A stretch of 64,000 nt of DNA from Dyella caseinilytica (lineage in GTDB: Bacteria > Pseudomonadota > Gammaproteobacteria > Xanthomonadales > Rhodanobacteraceae). This document shows positions 8,614 through 17,074 of this stretch, in pieces. Under the pieces are notes generated by a model. It was not told the origin of the DNA and made no database searches. It saw only the letters and a list, made by a program, of their open reading frames with translations. The stretch covers positions 3,286,001-3,350,000 of the forward strand of contig NZ_CP064030.1 of NCBI RefSeq assembly GCF_016865235.1. Direction: 5' to 3'. The position numbers and the translations under genes were made by a program. Position 1 is the stretch's first letter; every line of letters starts with the position of its first letter.

Positions 8614-9045
8614 TTACTCCACGCTGCCGCCGGCTGCCTCGATGGCAGCCTTGGCGCCAGCTGTTGCCAGCACGCCGGACAACTTCACCGCACGGCCGAT
8701 CTCGCCCTTGGCGACAACCTTGACCTTCTTGGCGCGGCTGTCGATCAGGCCAGCCTGATGCAGCACCACCACGTCGATCACATCCGCCTTCAAGTTAGCC
8801 AGCTGATACAGGAACACTTCCTGGCTCTCGGCCTTCTTCTTGGAACGGAAGCCGACCTTGGGCAGGCGGCGCTGCAGCGGCATCTGACCGCCTTCGAAAC
8901 CAAATTTGTGGGTGCCGCCGGCACGGGCGTGCTGACCCTTGTGGCCGCGACCGGCAGTCTTGCCCAGGCCCGAGCCGATACCGCGACCAACGCGCAGGCG
9001 CGTCTTGCGCGAACCAGCAGCCGGCTTGATGTCATTAAGACGCAT
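8614..9045 (-). CDS. rplO: 50S ribosomal protein L15
   Basis: 143 aa, glycine- and basic-rich N-terminus (RLRVGRGIGSGLGKTAGRGH), as expected for the extended L15 arm that threads into 23S rRNA. GGAGTAAGC precedes the ATG; five bases separate it from rpmD. Confidence 0.97.
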   Translation of the reverse strand: MRLNDIKPAAGSRKTRLRVGRGIGSGLGKTAGRGHKGQHARAGGTHKFGFEGGQMPLQRRLPKVGFRSKKKAESQEVFLYQLANLKADVIDVVVLHQAGLIDSRAKKVKVVAKGEIGRAVKLSGVLATAGAKAAIEAAGGSVE

Positions 9046-9050
9046 GATGC

Positions 9051-9239
9051 TTACTCCTCGACCCGCACCAGGTAGTAGACCGTGTTGATCAAGCCGCGCA
9101 CCTGCGGGCTGTCCTTCAATTCACGGACGTCGTTGAGCTTGTTCAGGCCAAGCGCCTTGACGCTCAGACGATGACGGCTCTGTACACCGCGCAGGCCCTT
9201 AACCAGGCGGACGCGGACAGTCTTATCGTTGTTAGCCAT
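9051..9239 (-). CDS. rpmD: 50S ribosomal protein L30
   Basis: 62 aa, starting MANNDKTVRVRLVKG at 9239. Its first eight bases overlap the end of rpsE (ATGGCTAA), which suggests coupled translation. The ferredoxin-like L30 fold is short and ends VYYLVRVEE. The longer frame that runs back into rpsE is not coding. Confidence 0.95.
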   Translation of the reverse strand: MANNDKTVRVRLVKGLRGVQSRHRLSVKALGLNKLNDVRELKDSPQVRGLINTVYYLVRVEE

Positions 9240-9741
9240 TGCCCAGCACCTCTTCCACGGTCTTACCGCGCTTGGCAGCAATCTGCTTCGGCGAGGCAAT
9301 GGCCTGCAAGCCCTTGATAGTGGCGCGAACCAGATTGATCGGGTTACGCGAACCAACAGCCTTGGCCAGCACGTTCTTGACACCGACCACTTCAAGCACG
9401 GCGCGCATAGCACCGCCAGCGATCACGCCGGTACCTTCAGAGGCCGGCTGCATGAACACGCGGGCAGCGCCGTGGTTGGCCTTGATGGCGTACCAGAGCG
9501 TACCGTTGTTCAGATCGATGTTCACCATATTGCGGCGGGCGCGATCCATGGCCTTGGAGATAGCGACCGGCACTTCGCGTGCCTTGCCATAACCAAAGCC
9601 AACCTTGCCCTCGCCGTCGCCGACCACGGTCAACGCGGTGAAGCTCATCTGGCGACCACCCTTGACGGTCTTGGCCACGCGGTTGACGGCAATCAGCTTC
9701 TCGAGCAGGCCGTCTGAATTTTCACGATCAGTCGAAGACAT
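9232..9741 (-). CDS. rpsE: 30S ribosomal protein S5
   Basis: 169 aa with the dsRNA-binding N-terminal domain (VNRVAKTVKGGRQMSFTAL), the G-rich VGFGYGKAREVP loop, and the S5 C-terminal domain. S5 affects decoding fidelity. Overlaps rpmD by eight bases. A 128-bp gap to rplR holds only short, weak hairpins. Confidence 0.97.
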   Translation of the reverse strand: MSSTDRENSDGLLEKLIAVNRVAKTVKGGRQMSFTALTVVGDGEGKVGFGYGKAREVPVAISKAMDRARRNMVNIDLNNGTLWYAIKANHGAARVFMQPASEGTGVIAGGAMRAVLEVVGVKNVLAKAVGSRNPINLVRATIKGLQAIASPKQIAAKRGKTVEEVLGNG

Positions 9742-9869
9742 ATCTTTTCCGTATGCCCGGACAATCCGGGACTTTTACTTGCGGCAAAGCCGCTTGGAGT
9801 TGTTGTGTCCCTTGAAGAAGTGCGGCCACGGATGACCGCTTTCCCGCGCCGGGATAGCGCATTTAACTT

Positions 9870-10223
9870 TTAGAACTTCAGACCAGCTTCGCGAGCAGCA
9901 TCTGCCAACGCCTTGATGCGGCCGTGGTAGCGAAAACCGGAGCGATCGAACGCAACGGCCTCGATACCAGCTGCCTTGGCGCGCTCTGCAATGGCTTTGC
10001 CGACGGCGGCAGCAGCAGTCAGGTTTTTGGTGCCCTTCAGGCCCTCAGCAACCGACTTCTGCACGGTCGAGGCAGCAGCCACCACCTTCTCGCCAGAGGC
10101 GTCGAACACCTGGGCGTAAAGATGTTGACCAGTGCGATGCACCGACAGGCGAGCCACCGCGAGCTTGCGGATGTGAGCGCGTGTGGACTTGGCGCGACGC
10201 AGACGGGCTTCATTCTTGTTCAT
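9870..10223 (-). CDS. rplR: 50S ribosomal protein L18
   Basis: 117 aa, 5S rRNA-binding protein; conserved C-terminal segment GFRYHGRIKALADAAREAGL. The ATG at 10223 (MNKNEARLRR) fits GAGGA eight bases upstream better than the ATG two codons earlier (10229), where spacing would be only three bases. Confidence 0.95.
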   Translation of the reverse strand: MNKNEARLRRAKSTRAHIRKLAVARLSVHRTGQHLYAQVFDASGEKVVAAASTVQKSVAEGLKGTKNLTAAAAVGKAIAERAKAAGIEAVAFDRSGFRYHGRIKALADAAREAGLKF

Positions 10224-10310
10224 AGTCATATTCCTCGGAAACGGATCGGCTTTCAGGCGGCTCTTTTGAAGCATGCAATCATGAATGACTGCTTCTTCGC
10301 GAGGGATCGC

Positions 10311-10838
10311 TTATGCCTTCTTGGCTTCCTTCAGGGTGATCTTCTCGCCGGCATAGCGCACGCCCTTGCCCTTATAGGGTTCCGGCGGACGATAACCACG
10401 AATCTTAGCGGCAACCTCTCCCACCAGCTGCTTATCCGAACCCTTGATCAGGATTTCGGTCTGCGACGGGGTTTCAATGTTGATGCCTTCCGGCGCATTG
10501 AAGACCACAGGATGAGAGAAGCCGAGGCTCAGGTTCAGCGCTTTGCCGGCCATCGATGCGCGGTAACCCACGCCGACGAGCTCCAGCTTGCGCTCGTAAC
10601 CTTCGGACACGCCCTTGATCATGTTGGCGATCAGTGCACGCGCCGTACCGCCGAACTTATCCTCGGCGCCCTCGGCAACCTGGACGTTGGCAACGCCATT
10701 GTCGACGACCACCGACACGCCCGGCAGGGTGTGCGTGGACAGGGTACCCTTCGGCCCCTTCACGGAGATGCTGTCTTCTGCAATCTTGAGCTCAACGCCC
10801 TTCGGCAGAGAAATCGGTTTCTTGGCAACACGGGACAT
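10311..10838 (-). CDS. rplF: 50S ribosomal protein L6
   Basis: 175 aa, starting MSRVAKKPISLPKGVE at 10838 behind AAGGAG. Two L6 beta-barrel-like repeats; the second contains KGSDKQLVGEVAAKIRGYRP and the conserved EPYKGKGVRY. Lies near the factor-binding site of the 50S. Within the spc operon, 10 bp after rpsH. Confidence 0.97.
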   Translation of the reverse strand: MSRVAKKPISLPKGVELKIAEDSISVKGPKGTLSTHTLPGVSVVVDNGVANVQVAEGAEDKFGGTARALIANMIKGVSEGYERKLELVGVGYRASMAGKALNLSLGFSHPVVFNAPEGINIETPSQTEILIKGSDKQLVGEVAAKIRGYRPPEPYKGKGVRYAGEKITLKEAKKA

Positions 10839-10848
10839 CAGGAGCTCC

Positions 10849-11244
10849 TTATGCGACCAGGCCGATGACTTCACCGCCCAGACCCTTGGCACGGGCCTGC
10901 GCATCGGTCAGCAGACCGGTGGAAGTCGAGATGATCGAAATGCCCAGACCGCCAAGCACCTTCGGCAGGTCACCCTTGCCGCGATACACACGCAGGCCCG
11001 AGCGGCTGACGCGCTCAATACGCTCAATAGCCGGACGGCCTTCGAAATACTTGAGCTTGATCTCGAGCACCGGCTTGCCTTCCTGGGTGGAAGTCTTGGC
11101 GTCGAGGATGTAGCCCTCGTTCTTGAGAAGGTCGGCCAGCGCCACCTTCAACTTCGACGACGGCACGCTGACAGCCTGCTTGCCCGTAGCCTGGGCGTTG
11201 CGGATGCGCGTAAACAGATCGGCGATGGGATCAGTCATGCTCAT
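10849..11244 (-). CDS. rpsH: 30S ribosomal protein S8
   Basis: 131 aa; MSMTDPIADLFTRIRNAQ matches the E. coli start, and AGGA lies seven bases before the ATG at 11244. S8 binds the central domain of 16S rRNA. In E. coli it represses the spc operon by binding at rplE. Here the gap upstream of rpsH (11245-11469) is long and structured. Confidence 0.97.
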   Translation of the reverse strand: MSMTDPIADLFTRIRNAQATGKQAVSVPSSKLKVALADLLKNEGYILDAKTSTQEGKPVLEIKLKYFEGRPAIERIERVSRSGLRVYRGKGDLPKVLGGLGISIISTSTGLLTDAQARAKGLGGEVIGLVA

Positions 11245-11343
11245 GAAAACTTCCTTCAGAGTGCACCGATATCCGATAAAACCGGAAATCAATTCTAGAT
11301 TGTGTGCCGACACGTTCGTCGGCCTGCGGTATGCAGACCGTCG

Positions 11344-11373
11344 ATCATAACAGCCTTTTTCGGTTTTTGCGAA
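11344..11373 (-). promoter_or_regulatory. Candidate internal promoter upstream of rpsH
   Basis: Minus strand TTCGCA (11368-11373) and TATGAT (11344-11349; five of six match the -10 consensus) with an 18-base spacer, in the unusually long rpsN-rpsH gap. A small hairpin (GCCGAC/GTCGGC, 11306-11323) follows downstream. The -35 is weak. Confidence 0.3.
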
Positions 11374-11399
11374 TATCGATGCTTCAAAGTCGCATCAAC

Positions 11400-11421
11400 G
11401 GAGGCATGTCACCATGCCTCC
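11400..11421 (-). other. 9-bp hairpin after rpsN
   Basis: GGAGGCATG (11400-11408) pairs perfectly with CATGCCTCC (11413-11421) around a 4-base loop, about 50 bases past the rpsN stop. No T-run follows on the minus strand, so it is not a canonical terminator; it may partly terminate or mark an mRNA-processing site. Confidence 0.45.
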
Positions 11422-11469
11422 GGGTCTGGCCCCACCCGCCCCAAGGAGGGACGGAGGGCCTTTAAAGGC

Positions 11470-11775
11470 TTACCAGCTAGCCTTGCGGAGGCCAGGAACG
11501 TCGCCACGCATGGTGGCTTCGCGGAGCTTGTTGCGGCCCAGGCCGAACTTGCGGTACACGCCACGCGGACGGCCCGACAGTTCGCAACGGTTACGCTGAC
11601 GGCTTGGGCTGGCATCACGCGGCAGCTTCTGCAGCTTGGTCTGCGCTTCCATCTTGTCCTCATAGGAGGACTTCGGGTTCAGCACGATCGCCTTCAGTTC
11701 GGCGCGCTTGGCGGCGTACTTCTTGACGAGCTTGGTCCGCTTGATATCGCGGTTAACCATGGAGGTCTTTGCCAT
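11470..11775 (-). CDS. rpsN: 30S ribosomal protein S14 (zinc-free form)
   Basis: 101 aa, the long zinc-independent type: no CxxC...CxxC motif. It keeps the conserved NRCELSGRPRGVYRKFGLGR segment and the C-terminal GLRKASW. Sits between rplE and rpsH as in the standard spc operon, but is followed by a 225-bp gap with two hairpins and a candidate promoter. Confidence 0.97.
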   Translation of the reverse strand: MAKTSMVNRDIKRTKLVKKYAAKRAELKAIVLNPKSSYEDKMEAQTKLQKLPRDASPSRQRNRCELSGRPRGVYRKFGLGRNKLREATMRGDVPGLRKASW

Positions 11776-11793
11776 AAATCTCTCGCGACTCTC

Positions 11794-12333
11794 TTAGTTG
11801 CGGAACGGGAAGCTGAAGGCTTCCAGCAGCGCCTTGGCTTCTTCGTCGGACTTGGCGGTCGTGGTTATGGAGATATCCATACCGCGCATCGCGTCGATCG
11901 CGTCGAAGTCGATTTCCGGGAAGATGATCTGTTCCTTGATACCGAAGTTGTAGTTACCACGGCCATCGAAGGCGCGACCCGATACGCCGCGGAAGTCGCG
12001 GACGCGGGGCAGCGAAATGTTGATCAGGCGATCCAGGAATTCCCACATCTGGGCGCGGCGCAAGGTGACCTTGCAGCCAATCGGCCAGCCGTCGCGGATC
12101 TTGAACGAGGCCACGGACACGCGCGCCTTGGTCGTGATCGGCTTCTGACCGGCAATCTTGGTCATATCCGCCACGGCATTTTCGAGCACTTTTTTGTTGC
12201 CCGCGGCTTCGCCCACGCCCATGTTCAGCGTGATCTTGGTGATGCGGGGAACCTGCATCACGTTCTGGTAACCAAAACGCTCGGTGAGCTTCTGGATGAC
12301 CTGTTCTTTGTAAAAGTTTTCTAGGCGCGTCAT
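11794..12333 (-). CDS. rplE: 50S ribosomal protein L5
   Basis: 179 aa, full length; MTRLENFYKEQVIQKLTERF and PRITKITLNMGVGEA are characteristic. Binds 5S rRNA and contacts the P-site tRNA. 12 bp after rplX. Confidence 0.97.
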   Translation of the reverse strand: MTRLENFYKEQVIQKLTERFGYQNVMQVPRITKITLNMGVGEAAGNKKVLENAVADMTKIAGQKPITTKARVSVASFKIRDGWPIGCKVTLRRAQMWEFLDRLINISLPRVRDFRGVSGRAFDGRGNYNFGIKEQIIFPEIDFDAIDAMRGMDISITTTAKSDEEAKALLEAFSFPFRN

Positions 12334-12345
12334 GACTTGTGTTCC

Positions 12346-12660
12346 TTACGCGTCCACGACCTCGCCATTCGAACGGTACACGCGGACCTTGCGCCCATCT
12401 ACGAGCGTCTTGGCACCTACGCGTTCACCCTTGTTCGTGGCGGGGTTGAACAGCTGCACATTGGAGATATGGATCGAAGCTTCACGCTCGACGATGCCGC
12501 CAGCCTGGTTGGCCTGCGGATTCGGCTTGGTGTGACGCTTGACCAGGTTAACGTTGGAGACGAACACGCGATCGCCTTCAACGCGCAGCACGTCGCCGCG
12601 CTGACCTTTGTTTTTACCGGTGATCACGATGACCTGATCACCCTTGCGGATACGGTTCAT
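12346..12660 (-). CDS. rplX: 50S ribosomal protein L24
   Basis: 104 aa with an N-terminal KOW motif (KGDQVIVITGKNKGQRGDVL). Early 50S assembly initiator. 14 bp after rplN. Confidence 0.97.
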   Translation of the reverse strand: MNRIRKGDQVIVITGKNKGQRGDVLRVEGDRVFVSNVNLVKRHTKPNPQANQAGGIVEREASIHISNVQLFNPATNKGERVGAKTLVDGRKVRVYRSNGEVVDA

Positions 12661-12674
12661 GGTTCTTCTCCGCC

Positions 12675-13043
12675 TCAGAGCACTTCGGGTGCGAGCGAGA
12701 CGATCTTCATGAACTTCTCGCCGCGCAGCTCACGAGTCACGGGCCCGAAAATACGGGTACCGATCGGCTCGAGCTTATTGTTGAGGAGTACGGCCGCATT
12801 ACCGTCGAAACGGATCAGCGAACCATCGGCGCGGCGCACACCCTTGGCGGTACGAACCACCACGGCATTGTAGACCTCGCCCTTCTTCACCTTGCCACGC
12901 GGAATGGCATCCTTCACGGTGACTTTGATCACGTCACCGATTCCGGCGTAACGACGCTTGGAACCGCCGAGTACCTTGATGCACATCAGTTCCTTGGCAC
13001 CGCTGTTGTCGGCGGCGGAAAGCGTGCTTTGCATCTGGATCAT
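12675..13043 (-). CDS. rplN: 50S ribosomal protein L14
   Basis: 122 aa; MIQMQSTLSAADNSGAKELM is the family start. Contacts 16S helix 14 at an intersubunit bridge. First gene of the spc operon; only 15 bp separate it from rpsQ, so no room for a separate promoter is seen and read-through from S10 genes is likely. Confidence 0.97.
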   Translation of the reverse strand: MIQMQSTLSAADNSGAKELMCIKVLGGSKRRYAGIGDVIKVTVKDAIPRGKVKKGEVYNAVVVRTAKGVRRADGSLIRFDGNAAVLLNNKLEPIGTRIFGPVTRELRGEKFMKIVSLAPEVL

Positions 13044-13058
13044 GTCTGCACCCTCCCC

Positions 13059-13319
13059 TTAGACTTCGGCGCGCGTGACGATTTCGACCACGCGGTGATG
13101 TTTGGTCTTGGAAAGCGGACGGCATTCCGCGATGCGCACCACGTCGCCCTCGTTCGCGCCCAGATCGTTCTGCGCGTGGAGCTTGGTGGAGCGGCGCACG
13201 ATCTTGCCCAGCAGCGGGTGCTGCACTTGGCGCTCGACCAGCACGGTAACCGTCTTTTCCATCTTGTTGCTAATGACGCGCCCCTCGAGGGTACGCACCT
13301 GTTTGTTGTTATCGCTCAT
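13059..13319 (-). CDS. rpsQ: 30S ribosomal protein S17
   Basis: 86 aa OB-fold protein; contains LEGRVISNKMEKTVTVLVER. Last gene of the S10 operon set, 12 bp after rpmC. Confidence 0.97.
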   Translation of the reverse strand: MSDNNKQVRTLEGRVISNKMEKTVTVLVERQVQHPLLGKIVRRSTKLHAQNDLGANEGDVVRIAECRPLSKTKHHRVVEIVTRAEV

Positions 13320-13331
13320 CTCGGCCGTCCC

Positions 13332-13517
13332 TTACTTCTTTCCGCCGAGCACGAACTTCGTGCGGGCGATATCGCGCCGAACGCGGCGCAGCTGGTGCGG
13401 CTGGTTGAGCTGGCCGGTACCCTTTTGCATGCGCAGGTTGAACTGCTCCTTGCGCAGGTCCAGCAGGTGTTGCTTCAACTCTTCGGCCGACTTGGTTGTT
13501 AGGTCTTTGATGGCCAT
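13332..13517 (-). CDS. rpmC: 50S ribosomal protein L29
   Basis: 61 aa, two-helix protein near the exit tunnel (KSAEELKQHLLDLRKEQFNL). The ATG at 13517 shares one base with the rplP stop (TGATG); an in-frame GTG one codon earlier is also possible. Translation is probably coupled to rplP. Confidence 0.95.
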   Translation of the reverse strand: MAIKDLTTKSAEELKQHLLDLRKEQFNLRMQKGTGQLNQPHQLRRVRRDIARTKFVLGGKK

Positions 13518-13930
13518 CACATCACCGCCCTGGATACAAACTGGGTCTGCACCGACAACTTGGCAGCGGCCAGGCGGAATGCCTCGCGCGCGGTAGCCTC
13601 GTCGACACCCTCGATTTCATAAAGCATGCGGCCCGGCTGGATCGGTGCGACCCAGTACTCCACGCCCCCCTTACCGGCGCCCATTCGGACTTCGATCGGC
13701 TTCTTGGTGATCGGCTTATCCGGGAACACGCGGATCCACAGCTTGCCGCCACGCTTCACGAAACGCGTGATGCAACGGCGGGCTGCTTCAATCTGACGCG
13801 CGGTGAGTGCACCGTGCGTGGTGGCCTTGAGGCCATACTCGCCAAAGCTGACGAGGTTGGCGCTGAAAGCCAGACCGTCATTGCGGCCCTTGAACTGCTT
13901 ACGGTATTTGGTTCGCTTGGGTTGCAACAT
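13517..13930 (-). CDS. rplP: 50S ribosomal protein L16
   Basis: 137 aa; carries the conserved MLQPKRTKYRKQFKGR start and the RMGAGKGGVEYWVAPI segment. The loop residue corresponding to E. coli Arg81 lies in this region. Next to the A-site tRNA elbow. One-base overlap with rpmC. Confidence 0.97.
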   Translation of the reverse strand: MLQPKRTKYRKQFKGRNDGLAFSANLVSFGEYGLKATTHGALTARQIEAARRCITRFVKRGGKLWIRVFPDKPITKKPIEVRMGAGKGGVEYWVAPIQPGRMLYEIEGVDEATAREAFRLAAAKLSVQTQFVSRAVM

Positions 13931-13941
13931 GGCAACTCTCC

Positions 13942-14697
13942 TTACTTCGTCCGCTCGCGACGGCCTTCACCGCCCTCGCGACGACCATCACGACGGCCCT
14001 CGCCACCCTCGCGCTCACGGCGCGGCTGAGCGGACTGCTCTTCCTTCGGCTCCTGTCCGACCTGCGACAGGTCGAAAATTTCGCCCTTGTAGATCCAGAC
14101 CTTGATACCGATGATGCCGTAGGTTGTCTTCGCTTCGGCGGTACCGTAGTCGATGTCCGCACGCAGGGTATGCAGCGGCACGCGACCTTCACGGCTCCAT
14201 TCGGAGCGGGCGATCTCGGCGCCGTTCAAACGACCGGACACGTTGATCTTGATACCCAGGGCGCCCAGGCGCATCGCATTGCCCACGGCGCGTTTCATCG
14301 CGCGACGGAACATGATGCGGCGTTCAAGCTGCTGAGCGATCGACTCGGCTACCAGCTGCGCATCGATTTCGGGCTTGCGCACTTCGTTGACGTTGATGTG
14401 CGCCGGAACGCCCATCATGTCGCTGACTTCCTTGCGCAGCTTCTCGATGTCCTCGCCCTTCTTGCCGATCACCACGCCCGGACGGGCGGTGTGAATCGTC
14501 ACGCGGGCAGTCTTGGCCGGACGCTCGATCTGAATCTTCGAGATACCAGCAGCAGCCAGCTTCTTGCGCAGCATCTCGCGAACCTTCAGATCGGCAGCGA
14601 GGTACTGGGCGTATTCGCCCTTATTGGCGTACCACTTCGAGTTCCAGTCCTTGGCAATGCCGAGGCGGATACCGGTGGGATGAACTTTATGACCCAT
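13942..14697 (-). CDS. rpsC: 30S ribosomal protein S3 with charged repeat tail
   Basis: 251 aa, longer than E. coli S3 (233). KH domain and C-terminal S3 domain are complete (MGHKVHPTGIRLGIAKDWNS; VWIYKGEIFDLSQ). About 30 extra residues at the end form a low-complexity tail of imperfect GGEGRRxGRRE units, encoded by 13945-14030 and presumably exposed on the solvent side. S3 lines the mRNA entry channel. Confidence 0.97.
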   Translation of the reverse strand: MGHKVHPTGIRLGIAKDWNSKWYANKGEYAQYLAADLKVREMLRKKLAAAGISKIQIERPAKTARVTIHTARPGVVIGKKGEDIEKLRKEVSDMMGVPAHINVNEVRKPEIDAQLVAESIAQQLERRIMFRRAMKRAVGNAMRLGALGIKINVSGRLNGAEIARSEWSREGRVPLHTLRADIDYGTAEAKTTYGIIGIKVWIYKGEIFDLSQVGQEPKEEQSAQPRREREGGEGRRDGRREGGEGRRERTK

Positions 14698-14710
14698 CGT
14701 CTACGTCCTC

Positions 14711-15046
14711 TCAGTTACCAACGACCACAGTGATGTGGCTGGTGCGCTTCAGGATGCGCGAACCGCGACCCTTGGCGCGGGCATACATACGCTTCATCGC
14801 CGGACCTTCATCAACGAAGATCTTCGAGACCTTCAGTTCATCGACGTCCGCGCCGAGGTTGTTCTCAGCGTTGGCAACGGCTGACAGCAGCACCTTGCGA
14901 ACAAGGTGTGCGGCTTTCTTGTTGGTGAACTGGAGCACGTCGCTGGCACGGCCAACGGGCATGCCGCGGACCAGGTCAGCCACCAGGCGTGCCTTCTGCG
15001 CTGAAATGCGAGCGCTGCGCAGGATCGCTTTGGCTTCGGTGCTCAT
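14711..15046 (-). CDS. rplV: 50S ribosomal protein L22
   Basis: 111 aa. The ATG at 15046 shares a base with the rpsS stop (TGATG), with a GTG one codon upstream as the alternative. Core sequence ARLVADLVRGMPVGRASDVL and the long hairpin ending RGSRILKRTSHITVVV that lines the exit tunnel. Confidence 0.96.
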   Translation of the reverse strand: MSTEAKAILRSARISAQKARLVADLVRGMPVGRASDVLQFTNKKAAHLVRKVLLSAVANAENNLGADVDELKVSKIFVDEGPAMKRMYARAKGRGSRILKRTSHITVVVGN

Positions 15047-15318
15047 CACTTGCCCTTCTTATCGCCGCCATGGCCCTTGAAAGTACGGGTTACTGCGAAC
15101 TCGCCGAGCTTATGCCCGACCATGTTCTCGTTAACCAATACCGGCACGTGCTGGCGACCGTTATGGATGGCGATGGTCAATCCCACCATTTCCGGCAGGA
15201 TCATGGAGCGACGCGACCAGGTTTTGATCGGACGCTTGGAATTGGTGGAAACCGCAGCTTCCACCTTCTTCACGAGGTGAAGGTCGACGAACGGACCTTT
15301 CTTCAATGAACGCGGCAT
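15046..15318 (-). CDS. rpsS: 30S ribosomal protein S19
   Basis: 90 aa; MPRSLKKGPFVDLHLVKKVE and the TWSRRSMILPEMVGLTIAIH core are diagnostic. Forms a head dimer with S13. Overlaps the rplV start by one base. Confidence 0.97.
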   Translation of the reverse strand: MPRSLKKGPFVDLHLVKKVEAAVSTNSKRPIKTWSRRSMILPEMVGLTIAIHNGRQHVPVLVNENMVGHKLGEFAVTRTFKGHGGDKKGK

Positions 15319-15331
15319 GACGGTTTCCTAA

Positions 15332-16153
15332 TTACTTGCGACGACGCACGATGAACTGCTGCGTGCGCTTGTTGTTACGGGTCTTGTAGCCCTTGGTCGG
15401 CGTGCCCCATGGGCTAACCGGATGACGGCCACCGGAGGTCTTGCCTTCACCACCACCGTGCGGGTGGTCGACAGGGTTCATCACCACACCGCGAACGGTC
15501 GGGCGAATACCCTGCCAGCGCTTGACGCCGGCCTTGCCGAGCTTGCGCAGGCTGTGCTCGGAATTGCCTACTTCACCGATGGTGGCGCGGCAATCGACCG
15601 GCACGCGGCGCATTTCGCCGGAGCGCAGACGCAGGGTGGCATAGCCGGTTTCGCGAGCGATCAGCTGCACCGAGGCACCGGCCGAACGCGCAATCTGCGC
15701 ACCCTTGCCTGGCTTCATTTCCACGCAATGCACCGTCGAACCGACCGGGATGTTACGCAGCGGCAAGCTGTTCCCAACCTTGATCGGGGCATCGTGACCC
15801 GAGACCAGGCGATCACCCACCGCCACGCCAGCCGGCGCGATGATGTAGCGGCGCTCGCCGTCGGCGTAGCACAGCAGCGCAATGTGCGCGGTGCGGTTCG
15901 GATCGTATTCCAGGCGCTCAACCTTGGCAGCGATGCCTTCTTTGTCGCGCTTGAAATCAATGATGCGGTAAGCCTGCTTGTGACCGCCGCCGCGATGACG
16001 CGTGGTGATGCGACCAAAATGGTTGCGACCACCCGTCTTCGACTGGCTTTCAGTCAACGGCGCGTACGGAGCGCCCTTGTGCAGCCCCTCGGTGCGGACG
16101 CTAACTGCGTCGCGGCGACCCGGCGAGGTTGGCTTGTGAGTAATTAGTGCCAT
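15332..16153 (-). CDS. rplB: 50S ribosomal protein L2
   Basis: 273 aa, standard length. Contains the conserved VDHPHGGGEGKTSGGRHPV loop with the peptidyl-transferase-proximal His. Needed for subunit joining and peptidyl transfer. 13 bp before rpsS, 17 bp after rplW. Confidence 0.98.
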   Translation of the reverse strand: MALITHKPTSPGRRDAVSVRTEGLHKGAPYAPLTESQSKTGGRNHFGRITTRHRGGGHKQAYRIIDFKRDKEGIAAKVERLEYDPNRTAHIALLCYADGERRYIIAPAGVAVGDRLVSGHDAPIKVGNSLPLRNIPVGSTVHCVEMKPGKGAQIARSAGASVQLIARETGYATLRLRSGEMRRVPVDCRATIGEVGNSEHSLRKLGKAGVKRWQGIRPTVRGVVMNPVDHPHGGGEGKTSGGRHPVSPWGTPTKGYKTRNNKRTQQFIVRRRK

Positions 16154-16170
16154 CTGTCAAAACTCCTGGC

Positions 16171-16464
16171 TCAGGGCTTCGCCGACACGTCGATCGTCTG
16201 GCCTGCGGCGAGACGGACGTATGCTTTGCGCTTGCCCTGGCGGCTGCCCGCGCGAAAACGGAAGGACTTGGCCTTGCCCTTGGCGTTGACGAGGTTCACC
16301 TGCTCGACCTTGACGTCGAACATCTTCTCGACCGCATCGCGGACATCGGCCTTGGTTGCTTCGGGAGCAACCACGAAAACGTACTGGTTGCTCTCGGCAA
16401 GACGAGCAGCCTTTTCGGAGATGTGCGGCGCGCGCAGCGTATTGAGAATGCGTTCGTTGCTCAT
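16171..16464 (-). CDS. rplW: 50S ribosomal protein L23
   Basis: 97 aa; MSNERILNTLRAPHISEKAA. The ATG at 16464 overlaps the rplD stop (ATGA) and has GAGGAG eight bases upstream; a GTG at 16473 is less likely. L23 docks trigger factor and SRP at the exit tunnel. Confidence 0.95.
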   Translation of the reverse strand: MSNERILNTLRAPHISEKAARLAESNQYVFVVAPEATKADVRDAVEKMFDVKVEQVNLVNAKGKAKSFRFRAGSRQGKRKAYVRLAAGQTIDVSAKP

Positions 16465-17063
16465 GCCAGCCACTCCTCAACCTTCTTCACCGCTTCAACG
16501 GTCATGACCACGTGGTCGGAACCGACGAGGCTGACCGGGTTCAGCGCAACCACATCCACCACATGGAGGTAGGGGATGTTGCGCGAAGCCAGGAACAGCG
16601 CTTCGTTGGCATCTTCCGACACCAGCAGCACGCGACCGGAAACCTGCAGCTCGGCCAGCTTGGCGATCATCGACTTGGTCTTCGGAGTCTCGATGCCGAA
16701 GCCTTCGACAACTTTCAGACGACCCTGGCGATTCAGCTCCGAAAGAATGGAGCGGATCGCCACGCGATAGGATTTGCGGTTGACCTTCTGCTCATAGCTA
16801 CGGGGCTTGGCTGCGAACGTCACACCACCGCCCACGAAGATCGGGGCTCGGTAGTCACCGTGACGGGCGCCACCGCCCTTCTGCTTCTTGAACTTCTTGG
16901 TGGTGCCGGACAGTTCGCCGCGCGAGAGCTGTGCCTTGGTACCTGCGCGACCGCCAGCCTGATAGGCCACGACCACCTGGTGAACCAGAGCCTGCTTGAA
17001 CTCGCCGCCGAACACTTCGTCCGACACGCTGAGCGGCTTGGCGCCAATTACATTGAGTTCCAT
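16461..17063 (-). CDS. rplD: 50S ribosomal protein L4
   Basis: 200 aa, starting MELNVIGAKPLSVSDEVFG at 17063 behind GAGGAGA. The extended basic loop (KKFKKQKGGGARHGDYRAP) reaches into the exit tunnel. In E. coli L4 represses its own S10 operon through the leader; the long leader here (18049-18362) is compatible with that. Confidence 0.97.
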   Translation of the reverse strand: MELNVIGAKPLSVSDEVFGGEFKQALVHQVVVAYQAGGRAGTKAQLSRGELSGTTKKFKKQKGGGARHGDYRAPIFVGGGVTFAAKPRSYEQKVNRKSYRVAIRSILSELNRQGRLKVVEGFGIETPKTKSMIAKLAELQVSGRVLLVSEDANEALFLASRNIPYLHVVDVVALNPVSLVGSDHVVMTVEAVKKVEEWLA

Positions 17064-17074
17064 GCCGTCTCTCC

